Made by a program: the position numbers and the translations under genes. From NCBI GenBank assembly GCA_963829505.1, contig CAWHIL010000002.1, positions 186,001 through 250,000 on the forward strand: a stretch of DNA of 64,000 bases. Direction: 5' to 3'. The stretch is from Roseiarcus sp963829505. Its GTDB lineage: Bacteria > Pseudomonadota > Alphaproteobacteria > Rhizobiales > Beijerinckiaceae. Below, piece after piece: positions 36,190-44,789 of the stretch (position 1 is its first letter; each line of letters starts with the position of its first letter). The notes beneath the pieces were generated by a model that was given only the letters and a program-made list of their open reading frames with translations, ran no database searches and was not told where the DNA came from.

Positions 36190-36663
36190 CTACCCCACCA
36201 CCTGCATCGTCAGCCACGTCGCCGCCAGCGCCGGCTTCTGCACGCCCTCGATCTCGATCGTAAGCTCGTAGACGAGCTGCCACTCTTTCTCCGACCGCTC
36301 GATGACCGCGGCGAGCACGAACGTCGCCCGCACCCGGCTCCCGGCCCGAACAGGGTGAAGGAAGCGCACCTTGTCGAAGCCGTAGTTCACGCCCATCGCC
36401 GAGCCCTCGACCCTGGGAAGGGCGCTGTAGGCCATCGGCGAGAGAAGCGAGAGGGTCAGGAAGCCGTGCGCCACCGTGCCGCCGAACGGCGTCGCGCTCG
36501 CCTTCTCGGGGTCGATATGGATGAACTGCCGGTCCTCGGTGACGTGCGCGAAGGCGTCGATCCGCTCCTGGTCGACGTCGAACCAGTGCGACACGAAAGT
36601 TCGGCCGACGCTTGCGTGCAGTTCCGCGGGCGTCAGGATCTTGGCGTCCGACCAGTCGTTCAT
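36190..36663 (-). CDS. MaoC-like (R)-specific enoyl-CoA hydratase family protein
   Basis: A 157-residue hot-dog-fold dehydratase. The hydratase motif is visible as DAFAHVTEDRQFIHIDPEKA, with GTVAHGFLTLSLL following. It hydrates trans-2-enoyl-CoA thioesters. Its ATG overlaps the upstream SDR stop (ATGA), so both work together, plausibly in (R)-3-hydroxyacyl-CoA/polyhydroxyalkanoate or side-chain metabolism. The last ~130 bp are duplicated at 34772. Confidence 0.9.
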   Translation of the reverse strand: MNDWSDAKILTPAELHASVGRTFVSHWFDVDQERIDAFAHVTEDRQFIHIDPEKASATPFGGTVAHGFLTLSLLSPMAYSALPRVEGSAMGVNYGFDKVRFLHPVRAGSRVRATFVLAAVIERSEKEWQLVYELTIEIEGVQKPALAATWLTMQVVG

Positions 36664-37472
36664 GCTTCGCCTCCGAACATCGGCTCTGCGGCGGCGACGC
36701 TGAGGCCCCCGTCGACCGGCACGATCGCCCCGGTCGTGTAGGCGCCGCCGCGCCCGGTGAGGAAGAGGAGCGCGCCGGCGATGTCCTCCGGCCGACCGAG
36801 GCGGCGCATCGGCACGGTGCGCGCGCCATGCTCGGCGCCCTTTTCGTCGCCGAGCGCGAAGCGGGTCATGTTGGTCGGGAAGGGACCGGGCGCAATCGCA
36901 TTCACCGTCACCTGCCGGCCGGCGAATTCGGCCGCCAGAATACGCGTCAGATGATGCACGGCGGCCTTGGAGGCCGAGTACGCGTACGCGGTCTCGGACT
37001 GGGTGATGGTCCCCATCACGGAGCCGAAATTGACGACCGTCGACGGCCGCTCCGGGGTCGCTGCGGCGACGAGCGCGGGGAAGAGCGTGCGGGTCAGCGC
37101 AAAAAGCCCGGTCACGTTGACGCCGATGACCCGGTCGAAAGCCTTCCACGGATAGGCTTCGAACCTCTCGCCCCAGGTGATGCCGGCGTTGTTGACGAGG
37201 ATGTCCAGCCGATCGGTCCGGCTCAGCGTCTCGGCGGCGAGCTTGGCGACCGCGTCCTCGGTCGCGACCGATCCGCCGAAGCCTTCGCACGGCCCGAGCG
37301 CCGAGAGCGCCTTCGCCGCCGCCTCGCAGGCCTCGGCCTTGCGCGAGGCGATCAGCACCCGCGCGCCCGCCTGAAGCAGCGCTTGGGCGCACACCCGGCC
37401 GAGGCCGGTCGCGCCGCCGGTGACGAGCGCGGTGCGCCCGGAGACGGAGAAGAGGTCGGACGGCGCAAACAT
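36660..37472 (-). CDS. Short-chain dehydrogenase/reductase
   Basis: A 270-residue SDR with TGGATGLG, NNAG, the Ser in NFGSVMG and YSASK as the YxxxK pair, ending PVDGGLSVA as in FabG-type enzymes. Ribosome site GGGAGG seven bases before ATG 37472. Coupled to the MaoC gene; probably NAD(P)H-dependent 3-oxoacyl or related reduction. Confidence 0.9.
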   Translation of the reverse strand: MFAPSDLFSVSGRTALVTGGATGLGRVCAQALLQAGARVLIASRKAEACEAAAKALSALGPCEGFGGSVATEDAVAKLAAETLSRTDRLDILVNNAGITWGERFEAYPWKAFDRVIGVNVTGLFALTRTLFPALVAAATPERPSTVVNFGSVMGTITQSETAYAYSASKAAVHHLTRILAAEFAGRQVTVNAIAPGPFPTNMTRFALGDEKGAEHGARTVPMRRLGRPEDIAGALLFLTGRGGAYTTGAIVPVDGGLSVAAAEPMFGGEA

Positions 37473-37587
37473 GGATTTCCCTCCCGGACGTCTTATCCGC
37501 CCGATCTTAGGCCAAGCCCGGGACCTGAGCCAAACTCCGGCCACGAACCGCCCCGATCATCGCCCCGGACGAATGAGGGAACGACCG

Positions 37588-38142
37588 ATGGCCGATGCGC
37601 CGCTTCGCTTTGTCGTCATGGTCGGGAGTTTGCGCAAGGGCTCCTACAATGCGGCGGTCGCCCGCGCCTTGCCGGCGCTCGCGCCCGAGGGCGTGACGAT
37701 CGTCCCGCTCGGCTCGGTCGGCGACTTCCCCCTCTACAACGCGGATGTTCAGGCGACAGGCTTTCCCGCGGCCGCGCTTGCAATGGGCGAGGCGATCCGC
37801 GCCGCCGACGCGGTGATCATCGTCACGCCCGAATACAATCATTCCGTGCCGGGCGGCCTGAAGAACGCCATCGACTGGCTGTCGCGCCTGCCGGGTCAGC
37901 CGTTCGCCGGCAAGCCGGTCGCGCTCCAGAGCGCCTCCCCCGGCCTCTTCGGGGGCATCAGGGCGCAGCTCCATCTGCGCGGCGCCTTCGTCTATCTCGA
38001 CGCCCGCCCGCTCAACAAGCCCGAGATCCTGATCGCCCAGGTCAATCAGAAGGTCGACGCCAGCGGCGAACTGACCGACCCGGCGACGCGCGGCTTTCTC
38101 GCCGACCAGCTCAAGGCGCTGGCGGCCGCCGTGCGCGGTTAG
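37588..38142 (+). CDS. NADPH-dependent FMN reductase
   Basis: A 184-residue flavodoxin-fold reductase. Phosphate-binding loop GSLRKGSYN; PEYNHSVPGGLKNAIDW is the family signature. It reduces FMN, quinones or chromate-like oxidants with NADPH. GAGGGA precedes the ATG at 37588. Divergent from the SDR-MaoC operon. Confidence 0.92.
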   Translation: MADAPLRFVVMVGSLRKGSYNAAVARALPALAPEGVTIVPLGSVGDFPLYNADVQATGFPAAALAMGEAIRAADAVIIVTPEYNHSVPGGLKNAIDWLSRLPGQPFAGKPVALQSASPGLFGGIRAQLHLRGAFVYLDARPLNKPEILIAQVNQKVDASGELTDPATRGFLADQLKALAAAVRG

Positions 38143-38168
38143 GTTGGCGCGCGGGCAAGTTCCCCTTC

Positions 38169-38283
38169 CCTCGTCCTGAGGAGCCCGCGAGAGCGGGCGT
38201 CTCGAAGGACGATTCCAGAAGGCGCCAAAGCTGCGCCGCGTCCTTCGAGACGCGATGCTGGGGCATCGCTCCTCAGGACGAGG
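38169..38283. repeat. Family A palindromic intergenic repeat
   Basis: Complete two-arm copy between the FMN reductase and the carbon-nitrogen hydrolase genes, ending about 65 bp before the next start. Confidence 0.85.
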
Positions 38284-38347
38284 CCGGTGGATCGGGTCGA
38301 GGCGTGAGGAATTTGACGCCCCCTGGCGCCGGGCCCAGAGTGCCCGC

Positions 38348-39178
38348 ATGAAAGTCTCGCTCATCCAGATGAACTCCGTCAGCGACAAGGCCGCCAACAT
38401 CGCCGCGGCCGAGGCGCTGATCGAGCGCGCGGCGCGCGAGGAGCGGCCGGACTGGGTGCTCCTGCCCGAGTTCTTCGACTGGGCCGGCGGGTCGAAAAGC
38501 GACAAGCGGGCGAACGCGGAAGCCTTTCCCGGCGGCCCCGCCTATTCCATGGCGCGGGCGCAGGCGATCAAGCACAGGATCTTCGTCCACGCCGGCTCGA
38601 TCATGGAGCGGATCGAAGGCGAGGAGCGCATCCACAACACCTCCGTCGCCTTCAACCGCGAGGGCGACGAGATCGCCCGCTACCGCAAGATCCATCTCTT
38701 CGACGTCACCACTCCCGACGGCGCGGACTACAGGGAAAGCCAGACGGTGAAAGCGGGCGACGCGGTCGTCGCCTACGATTGCGAGGGCGTCACGATCGGC
38801 TGCTCGATCTGCTACGACCTGCGCTTTCCCGATCTCTTCCAGGCGCTCGCCGAGAAGGGCGCGCAGATGATCGCGCTGCCGGCCGCCTTCACCCTGCAGA
38901 CCGGCAAGGACCATTGGGAGGTCCTGTTGCGCGCCCGGGCCATCGAGACCGAGACTTACGTCTGCGCCAGCGCCCAGACGGGCTCCTTCACCGTCGGCAA
39001 CGAACAGCGCCACACCTTCGGGCACTCGCTCGTCGCCGACCCCTGGGGGCATGTGGTCGCCAAGGCCTCCGACGGCGCGGGCGTCGTCTCCGCCCGCCTC
39101 GACATGCGCCAGGTCGAGCGGGTGCGGAAGCTCATTCCGGTGGCTGCCCACCGCAAGCGGCTGAGCCGCCTGACGTGA
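38348..39178 (+). CDS. Carbon-nitrogen hydrolase (nitrilase family, Nit-like)
   Basis: A 276-residue amidase. The catalytic triad is visible: Glu in LLPEFF, Lys in RYRKIHLFD and Cys in CSICYDLRFPD. It resembles the Nit/omega-amidase branch, which in many organisms repairs deaminated glutathione or hydrolyses alpha-ketoglutaramate; the branch assignment is inferred. Its stop overlaps the next GTG. Confidence 0.9.
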   Translation: MKVSLIQMNSVSDKAANIAAAEALIERAAREERPDWVLLPEFFDWAGGSKSDKRANAEAFPGGPAYSMARAQAIKHRIFVHAGSIMERIEGEERIHNTSVAFNREGDEIARYRKIHLFDVTTPDGADYRESQTVKAGDAVVAYDCEGVTIGCSICYDLRFPDLFQALAEKGAQMIALPAAFTLQTGKDHWEVLLRARAIETETYVCASAQTGSFTVGNEQRHTFGHSLVADPWGHVVAKASDGAGVVSARLDMRQVERVRKLIPVAAHRKRLSRLT

Positions 39179-39840
39179 CGTCTGACGACGACGGCGCGCC
39201 GAGACTCATCGAGCGCGTGCAAGGCCGGCTCGGCGAACTGGCGCTCCGCGCCGACGGCGGCCATCACGAAATCATCGCCAACGGCGTCTTCCTCATGGAC
39301 ACGCGCGACGGGCGTTCCGAGCGGCTTCTGGCCCGCCTCGCGCTCGCCGGCCGGCCGGGACCGCTGAATCTCCTCATCGGCGGACTTGGCGTCGGCTTCA
39401 CCCTCGCCGAGGCGCTGGCCTCGGACACCGTCGAGCGCGTGACCGTCGTCGAGATCGAGCAGAAGATCATCGACTGGGGCCACGCGTTTCTCGCCCGCCA
39501 CTCGAACGACGCGCTCGCCGACCCGCGGGTGCGGATCGTCAACGACGACCTCCTGCCCTGGCTTCGGCGTTGCGACGAGGCGTTCGACGCCATCTGCCTC
39601 GACATCGACAACGGTCCATCGTGGACGGTCGCGGATTCCAACGGAGCGCTCTACGCGGACGAAGGTCTCGCGCTCATCGCCAGGCGCCTCAGGCCCGGCG
39701 GGGTTCTCACCGTCTGGAGCGCCGCGGCGGCTGACGGCCTCGCGGCGTCGCTACGGCGTCTGTTCGCCCGCGTCGAGACGGTCGCCGTGCCGGTCCCCCG
39801 CGGCGAGCCCGACGTCATCATCGTCGCTGACCGACCCTGA
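39175..39840 (+). CDS. Spermidine synthase-like SAM-fold protein
   Basis: A 221-residue class I methyltransferase-fold protein. GGLGVGFTLAEAL is the nucleotide-binding loop, ERVTVVEIEQKIIDW carries the acidic ribose-binding residue, and ICLDIDNGP occupies the place of the spermidine-synthase DxD region. Whether it makes polyamines is uncertain. GTG start coupled (GTGA) to the nitrilase-family gene. Confidence 0.78.
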   Translation: MTSDDDGAPRLIERVQGRLGELALRADGGHHEIIANGVFLMDTRDGRSERLLARLALAGRPGPLNLLIGGLGVGFTLAEALASDTVERVTVVEIEQKIIDWGHAFLARHSNDALADPRVRIVNDDLLPWLRRCDEAFDAICLDIDNGPSWTVADSNGALYADEGLALIARRLRPGGVLTVWSAAAADGLAASLRRLFARVETVAVPVPRGEPDVIIVADRP

Positions 39841-39999
39841 CCGCGATCCGAAATGAACGCCGGCCCAACCTTGACGCGAGCCCCGCCGCCTGCTCCGGTC
39901 AACCGCAAAATCTTGTGGCGACGCGGTTTTATTATGCTTCCGGGGCGCGAAAGACGCCCCATATGTCTTTGCCGGTTACAGCAAAACAGCGGGATTCGG

Positions 40000-40707
40000 A
40001 TGGCCGACGACGACCTCGACCTGAAAACCCTCTCCGACGACGAGCTCGTGCCGCAGATGCACGACGACCTCTACGACGGCCTCAAGGAGGAGGTCGAGGA
40101 GGGCGTGCACATCCTGCTCGGCCGCGGCTGGGCGCCCTATGACGTGCTGACCAAGGCGCTCGTCGAGGGCATGCGCATCGTCGGCGTCGACTTTCGCGAC
40201 GGCATCCTGTTCGTCCCCGAGGTCCTGATGGCCGCCAACGCCATGAAGGGCGGCATGGCGATCTTGCGGCCGCTTCTCGCCGCGACCGGCGCGCCGCGCA
40301 TGGGCAAGATGGTGATCGGCACCGTCAAGGGCGACATCCACGACATCGGCAAGAACCTGGTCGCGATGATGATGGAGGGCGCCGGCTTCGAGGTCGTCGA
40401 TCTCGGCGTCAACAACGGCGTCGAGAAATACCTCGAGGCGATCGAGACGCATCAGCCGGACATCATCGGCATGTCGGCGCTTCTCACGACCACGATGCCC
40501 TACATGAAGGTCGTCATCGACACGCTCAAGGAAAAGGGCCTGCGGGGCGACCACATCGTTCTCGTCGGCGGCGCGCCGCTGAACGAGGCCTTCGCCGAAG
40601 CGATCGGCGCGGACGCCTATTGCCGCGACGCCGCCGTCGCCGTCGAAACCGCGAGAGCGCTCGTCGCGCGGCGCCAGGGAAGCCTGCTCGCCCGCGAGGG
40701 CGTATGA
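40000..40707 (+). CDS. Corrinoid (B12-binding) methyltransfer protein
   Basis: A 235-residue protein made of a four-helix cap (about residues 1-95) and a B12-binding Rossmann domain. The GDIHDIGKN motif supplies D112, H114 and G117; H114 is the expected lower cobalt ligand. This is the MtbC/MetH middle-module type that carries the methyl group as methylcobalamin. It opens a coupled cluster with DUF1638, a virulence-factor family protein and a corrinoid-reactivase-like protein. Confidence 0.92.
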   Translation: MADDDLDLKTLSDDELVPQMHDDLYDGLKEEVEEGVHILLGRGWAPYDVLTKALVEGMRIVGVDFRDGILFVPEVLMAANAMKGGMAILRPLLAATGAPRMGKMVIGTVKGDIHDIGKNLVAMMMEGAGFEVVDLGVNNGVEKYLEAIETHQPDIIGMSALLTTTMPYMKVVIDTLKEKGLRGDHIVLVGGAPLNEAFAEAIGADAYCRDAAVAVETARALVARRQGSLLAREGV

Positions 40708-41453
40708 GCGAGGCGGCGCCTCGTCCTGAGGCGGACGGCGCAAACCCTCGTCCTGAGGAGCGGCGCCGCAGGCGCCGCGTCTCGAAGGACGATCCGGCGC
40801 GCTCTGAAACGTCCTTCGAGACGCCCGCTCCGCGGGCTCCTCAGGACGAGGGCGGGAGACGAACCCTCGTCATCGCCTGCGGCGCGCTGGCGCGCGAAAT
40901 TCTCGCGCTGAAGCTCGACTGGATCGACCTCGTCTGCCTGCCGGCGAGCCTGCACAACCGGCCCGAGAAGATCCCCGCCGCGATGCGCCGGGCGATCCGC
41001 AAGGCGCGCCCGGCCTATGCCGACATTCTCTGCCTCTACGGCGATTGCGGCACGGGCGGCGCGCTCGATCGTCTGCTCGCCGAAGAAGGCGTGAAGCGGA
41101 TCGCGGGCGCGCATTGCTACGCCTTCTACGCCGGCGAAGAGACCTTCGCCGCGCTCGCCGAGGAGGAGCCGGGGACCTTCTATCTCACCGACTTTCTCGC
41201 CCGCCATTTCGACACGCTGGTCGTCAAGGGCCTCGGCATCGACCGGCATCCCGAGCTTCGCGACCTCTATTTCGGCAATTACCGGCGGGTCGTGCATCTG
41301 GCGCAGATCGACGATCCGGCGACGACCGAAAAGGCGCGCGCCGCTGCGGAAAAGCTCGGCCTCGCCTTCGAGCGCCGCATGACCGGGCTCGGCGGGATCG
41401 CCGCGTTTCTCGATGTCCCCCAGGGCGACGGCGCGAGCCGCCGGGCGCTCTGA
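40704..41453 (+). CDS. DUF1638 protein with repeat-encoded N-terminal extension
   Basis: A 249-residue protein; the family core begins about residue 53 (TLVIACGALAREILAL) and includes LYGDCGTGG, HCYAFYAG and the final GGIAAFLDVPQ. The ATG overlaps the stop of the corrinoid gene (ATGA). A family A palindrome covers codons 6-50 in frame and is read as a basic peptide (PEERRRRRRVSKDD, then ETPAPRAPQDEG). I see no ATG or GTG after the repeat that would keep the core. From memory, DUF1638 genes have been linked to corrinoid-dependent methionine synthesis. Confidence 0.82.
   Translation: MSEAAPRPEADGANPRPEERRRRRRVSKDDPARSETSFETPAPRAPQDEGGRRTLVIACGALAREILALKLDWIDLVCLPASLHNRPEKIPAAMRRAIRKARPAYADILCLYGDCGTGGALDRLLAEEGVKRIAGAHCYAFYAGEETFAALAEEEPGTFYLTDFLARHFDTLVVKGLGIDRHPELRDLYFGNYRRVVHLAQIDDPATTEKARAAAEKLGLAFERRMTGLGGIAAFLDVPQGDGASRRAL
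40719..40851. repeat. Family A repeat inside a coding region
   Basis: A full two-arm copy (40746-40851) plus an extra left-end fragment CCTCGTCCTGAGG at 40719, all within the 5' part of the DUF1638 gene. The length keeps the reading frame open. Confidence 0.85.
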
Positions 41454-41456
41454 GCG

Positions 41457-41756
41457 ATGGCGAGCCTCGTCGTCCTCTACTGGCGCGACATTCCGAGCCA
41501 GGTGATCGCAGGCGCTGGCCGGCGCGCCGCCAAGCGCCCCTTGAGCGACCGGTTCCTGACCGCCATCGATGCGGCTGCGATGCGCGCCGGCGCGACCAGC
41601 GACGAAGCCTATCTCGCCGGCTGGCGGCGCGGCGAGCCGCAACCCTGCGGCGACGATTGGGAAGATGCGGCCGACGCCGCCGCCGCCCGCATCGAGGCCG
41701 CCTACGGCGCCGAGCGCCTCGCGGCGCTTGCCGAGCGCGAAGGACGCGAGCGTTGA
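41457..41756 (+). CDS. 'Virulence factor' family small protein (PF13769-like)
   Basis: A 99-residue protein starting LVVLYWRDIPSQV and carrying RAAMRAGATSDEAYLAGWRR-like features (here AAMRAGATSDEAYLAGW). The name is historical and gives no function. Genes of this type repeatedly sit beside DUF1638 and corrinoid proteins in this order, so a role in corrinoid methyl transfer or activation is more likely. It starts three bases after the DUF1638 stop. Confidence 0.8.
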   Translation: MASLVVLYWRDIPSQVIAGAGRRAAKRPLSDRFLTAIDAAAMRAGATSDEAYLAGWRRGEPQPCGDDWEDAADAAAARIEAAYGAERLAALAEREGRER

Positions 41757-41777
41757 GCGCCCGGCAGGCGTGCGCGT

Positions 41778-41896
41778 CCCTTCTCCCCGTGCACGGGGAG
41801 AAGGCCAGGATGAGGGGCCGGGGGGCTGACCTCGGCGGCCAATCACCCGCGCCCCTCACCCCTGCCCTCTCCCCGCCTCGGCGGGGAGAGGGGGAT
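41778..41896. repeat. Family B hairpin repeats
   Basis: CCTTCTCCCCGTGCACGGGG (with AGAAGG) and CCCTCTCCCCGCCTCGGCGG (with GGAGAGGG) palindromes, filling the gap before the reactivase gene; they may attenuate transcription through the cluster. Confidence 0.8.
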
Positions 41897-41907
41897 ACTT
41901 CCGCCCC

Positions 41908-43908
41908 GTGACCGCCCACCGCGTCGTCTTCACGCCCTCCGGCAAGCGCGGCGACTTCGCCGACGGGACGAGCCTGCTCGACGCGGCGCGCGCGCTCGGC
42001 GTCGACCTCGATTCGGTCTGCGGCGGCCGGGGGATCTGCGGACGCTGCAAGGTCGACGTCGCCGAGGGCGATTTCCTCAAGCATGGCCTCCAGTCGCGCG
42101 CCGCGCACGCCTCCCCGTGGGATGCGGTCGAGGCGCGCTATGCGAGCCTGCGCGGGCCATTGCCGCATGGGCGGCGCCTCGGCTGCCAGGCGAAGGTCGC
42201 GGGCGACCTCGTCGTCGACGTGCCGCCCGAGAGCCAGGTCCACCGCCAGGTCGTCCGCAAGCCGGCGGAGGAGCGCGCGATCCTCATCGATCCCGTCGTG
42301 CGCCTGCATGTCGTCGAGGTCCGCGAGCCGGACATGGCCGACCCGTCGAGCGACTTCCGCAGGCTTCAGGAGGCGCTGGCCGAACAATGGGGCATCGCCG
42401 GGGCGACCGCCGATCGCGCCGTGCTCGCCGCCCTGCAGCAGACGCTCCGCGGCGGGCGCTGGACGGTGACCGCCGCATTGCGCAACGAGAGCGAGATCGT
42501 CGCGCTGTATCCCGGCGTCGCGCTCGACGCCTATGGGGTCGCGATCGACGTCGGCTCGACCACCATCGCGGCCTACCTCTCAGACCTTTCGAACGGCGCG
42601 GTCGTCGCCTCCGTCGGGGCGATGAACCCGCAGATCCGCTTCGGCGAGGATCTGATGAGCCGCGTCTCCTACGCGACGACAACTCCGGGCGGCGCCAAGG
42701 AACTGACCCGCGTCGTGCGTGAGGCGATCGACGCGCTGATCGGCGAGGCGGCGGCCGGGGCGGGCGTCGACCGCGAGCGCATTGTCGAGATCGCGCTCGT
42801 CGGCAATCCGATCATGCACCATCTCGCGCTCGGCCTCGATCCGAAGGAGCTTGGCCATGCGCCCTTCGCGCTGGCGGTCGACGGCGCCGTCGAGGTCAAG
42901 GCGCGCGACCTCGGCCTTGCGATCGCGCCCGGCGCCGCTCTCTACGCGCTGCCCTGCATCGCGGGCCACGTCGGCGCCGACGCGGCCGGCGTCGTCCTCG
43001 CCGAAGCGCCGTATCTCGGCGACGAGATGCGGCTCATCGTCGATGTCGGCACCAACGCCGAGATCGTCTTCGGCGACCGCGAGCGGCTGCTGGCGGCCTC
43101 GTCGCCGACAGGGCCCGCCTTCGAGGGCGCGCAGATCTCCTGCGGCCAGCGCGCCGCGCCCGGCGCGATCGAACGCGTGCGGATCGACCGCGCCTCGCTC
43201 GAGCCGCGCTTCAAGGTGATCGGCTCCGACCTCTGGTCGGACGAGCCGGGCTTCGCGGAAGTCGCAACCCGCCTCGGCGTCACGGGCGTCTGCGGCTCGG
43301 GGATCATCGAGGCGATCGCCGAACTGATGCTCGCCGGAATCGTCACGCCGGACGGCGTCATCGACGGCGCGCTTGCCGCGCGCAACGCCCGCATCGAACC
43401 GGTCGGGCGCGCCTTCGCCTATGTCATGAACGAGGGGCCGCCGCGGCTCGTCATCCATCAGACCGACGTGCGGGCGATCCAGCTCGCCAAGGCCGCCCTC
43501 TACGCGGGGGCGAAGATTCTGATCGAGCGGCGCGGCAGGCCGCCCGACCGGATCACGCTCGCCGGCGCCTTCGGCGCGCACATCGACCCCGTCTACGCCA
43601 TGGCGCTCGGCATGATCCCCGACTGCGACCTCGCCCATGTCGGAAGCGCCGGCAACGCCGCCGGGACGGGCGCCCGGATCGCCCTCCTCAACCGCGCGGC
43701 GCGGAGCGAGATCGAGCGCGTGGTGCGCGGCGTCGAGAAAATCGAGACGGCGATCGAACCGGCGTTCCAGGAGATCTTCGTCGCCGCCATGGCGATCCCC
43801 AACAAGGCCGACCCGTTCCCGAACCTCGCGCGGCGCATCGACCTGCCGGCGCCGAAGGCCGCGGCCGAGGGGCGCAGGCGGAGGCGAACGCGGCCGTCGG
43901 GCGAGTGA
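41908..43908 (+). CDS. ASKHA-domain ferredoxin-like protein, corrinoid activation (RACo/RamA-like)
   Basis: A 666-residue protein with an N-terminal [2Fe-2S] ferredoxin domain (C38, C44, C47 and C93), a linker domain, and a large ASKHA ATPase region (AIDVGSTTIAAYLSDL; GNPIMHHLALGLDP; LIVDVGTNAEIVFG; CGSGIIEAIAEL). Such proteins use ATP to reduce inactive cob(II)alamin of a corrinoid protein back to cob(I)alamin. GTG start at 41908. The nearby corrinoid protein is the likely client. The last ~20 residues are Arg-rich. Confidence 0.92.
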   Translation: MTAHRVVFTPSGKRGDFADGTSLLDAARALGVDLDSVCGGRGICGRCKVDVAEGDFLKHGLQSRAAHASPWDAVEARYASLRGPLPHGRRLGCQAKVAGDLVVDVPPESQVHRQVVRKPAEERAILIDPVVRLHVVEVREPDMADPSSDFRRLQEALAEQWGIAGATADRAVLAALQQTLRGGRWTVTAALRNESEIVALYPGVALDAYGVAIDVGSTTIAAYLSDLSNGAVVASVGAMNPQIRFGEDLMSRVSYATTTPGGAKELTRVVREAIDALIGEAAAGAGVDRERIVEIALVGNPIMHHLALGLDPKELGHAPFALAVDGAVEVKARDLGLAIAPGAALYALPCIAGHVGADAAGVVLAEAPYLGDEMRLIVDVGTNAEIVFGDRERLLAASSPTGPAFEGAQISCGQRAAPGAIERVRIDRASLEPRFKVIGSDLWSDEPGFAEVATRLGVTGVCGSGIIEAIAELMLAGIVTPDGVIDGALAARNARIEPVGRAFAYVMNEGPPRLVIHQTDVRAIQLAKAALYAGAKILIERRGRPPDRITLAGAFGAHIDPVYAMALGMIPDCDLAHVGSAGNAAGTGARIALLNRAARSEIERVVRGVEKIETAIEPAFQEIFVAAMAIPNKADPFPNLARRIDLPAPKAAAEGRRRRRTRPSGE

Positions 43909-43998
43909 GGCCTGGCGAGGCGGTCCGGACATCCCGATGAAAACCCCGCCCCCTCGCGCCAACGCGGCAAGGACGGTATTGTCGCCATGGGAGGGCAT

Positions 43999-44706
43999 AT
44001 GGCCGAACACACTCTTAAGGCCTACGACAGGGCGCTCGACGCGCTGAGGCGCGACCTTGTCGCACTCGGCCAGGCGGCGCTTTCCATGGCCACGGAAGCG
44101 GCGCGGGCGTTCGCGACCGCGGACGTCGGGCTCGCGCAGGAGGTCGCCGCCGAGAGCCGGCAGTTCCCCGCGCTCAGGCGTCGCGTCGAGGACGAGGCGG
44201 TCCTGACCATCGCCCGCCAGGCGCCCGTCGCGTCCGACCTCCGAGAGATCATCGCGGCCATCCGCATCGCAGGCGACCTCGCGCGGGTCGCGCGGCACGC
44301 CGGCGCCATCGCCGACGAAGCCGTGCGGATCGGCTCGTCCGGCCGGGTTCCGGCCGCGATCGCCGGCTGCACGCCGCTCGCTGCGCTGGCGATCGAGCTG
44401 CTCGCAGGCGCGCTCGCCAGCTACGCCGACCGCGACGCGGAGCGCGCCCGCGTCGTCTGGGAACGCGACGCCGAGCTCGACGCCCTCGAAGGCGTCGCCC
44501 GCAAGGACCTGGTCGCCGGGATGATCGCCGATCCGCGCGCCATCGGCGCCTCGTCGCGCGTCCTCGCGGCGGCGAGGAGCATCGAGCGCATCGGCGATCA
44601 CGCCGCCAATATCGCCGAATCGGTGATCCAGCTCGTGACCGGCGTTTCCCTGCCGGACGAACGCCCCCACGGCGTCGACGCGGGACTCGTGCGCGAGGAT
44701 CGATGA
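43999..44706 (+). CDS. phoU: PhoU-like phosphate transport regulator
   Basis: A 235-residue all-helical protein with two PhoU repeats, each carrying acidic metal-binding residues (RRRVEDEAVLTIARQAPVA; ASSRVLAAARSIERIGDHAA). It modulates PhoR-PhoB and Pst. No pst genes are adjacent, unusual for phoU. GGAGGG lies just before ATG 43999; the ATG at 43987 is an alternative that adds four residues. Confidence 0.88.
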   Translation: MAEHTLKAYDRALDALRRDLVALGQAALSMATEAARAFATADVGLAQEVAAESRQFPALRRRVEDEAVLTIARQAPVASDLREIIAAIRIAGDLARVARHAGAIADEAVRIGSSGRVPAAIAGCTPLAALAIELLAGALASYADRDAERARVVWERDAELDALEGVARKDLVAGMIADPRAIGASSRVLAAARSIERIGDHAANIAESVIQLVTGVSLPDERPHGVDAGLVREDR

Positions 44707-44789
44707 TCGCGCGCGATCGGGATTGGCCGTCATTGCGGCCGTCAGCGAAGCGACGCCTGCAGACGCGTTCCTTGCTGACCTGATCCGCC

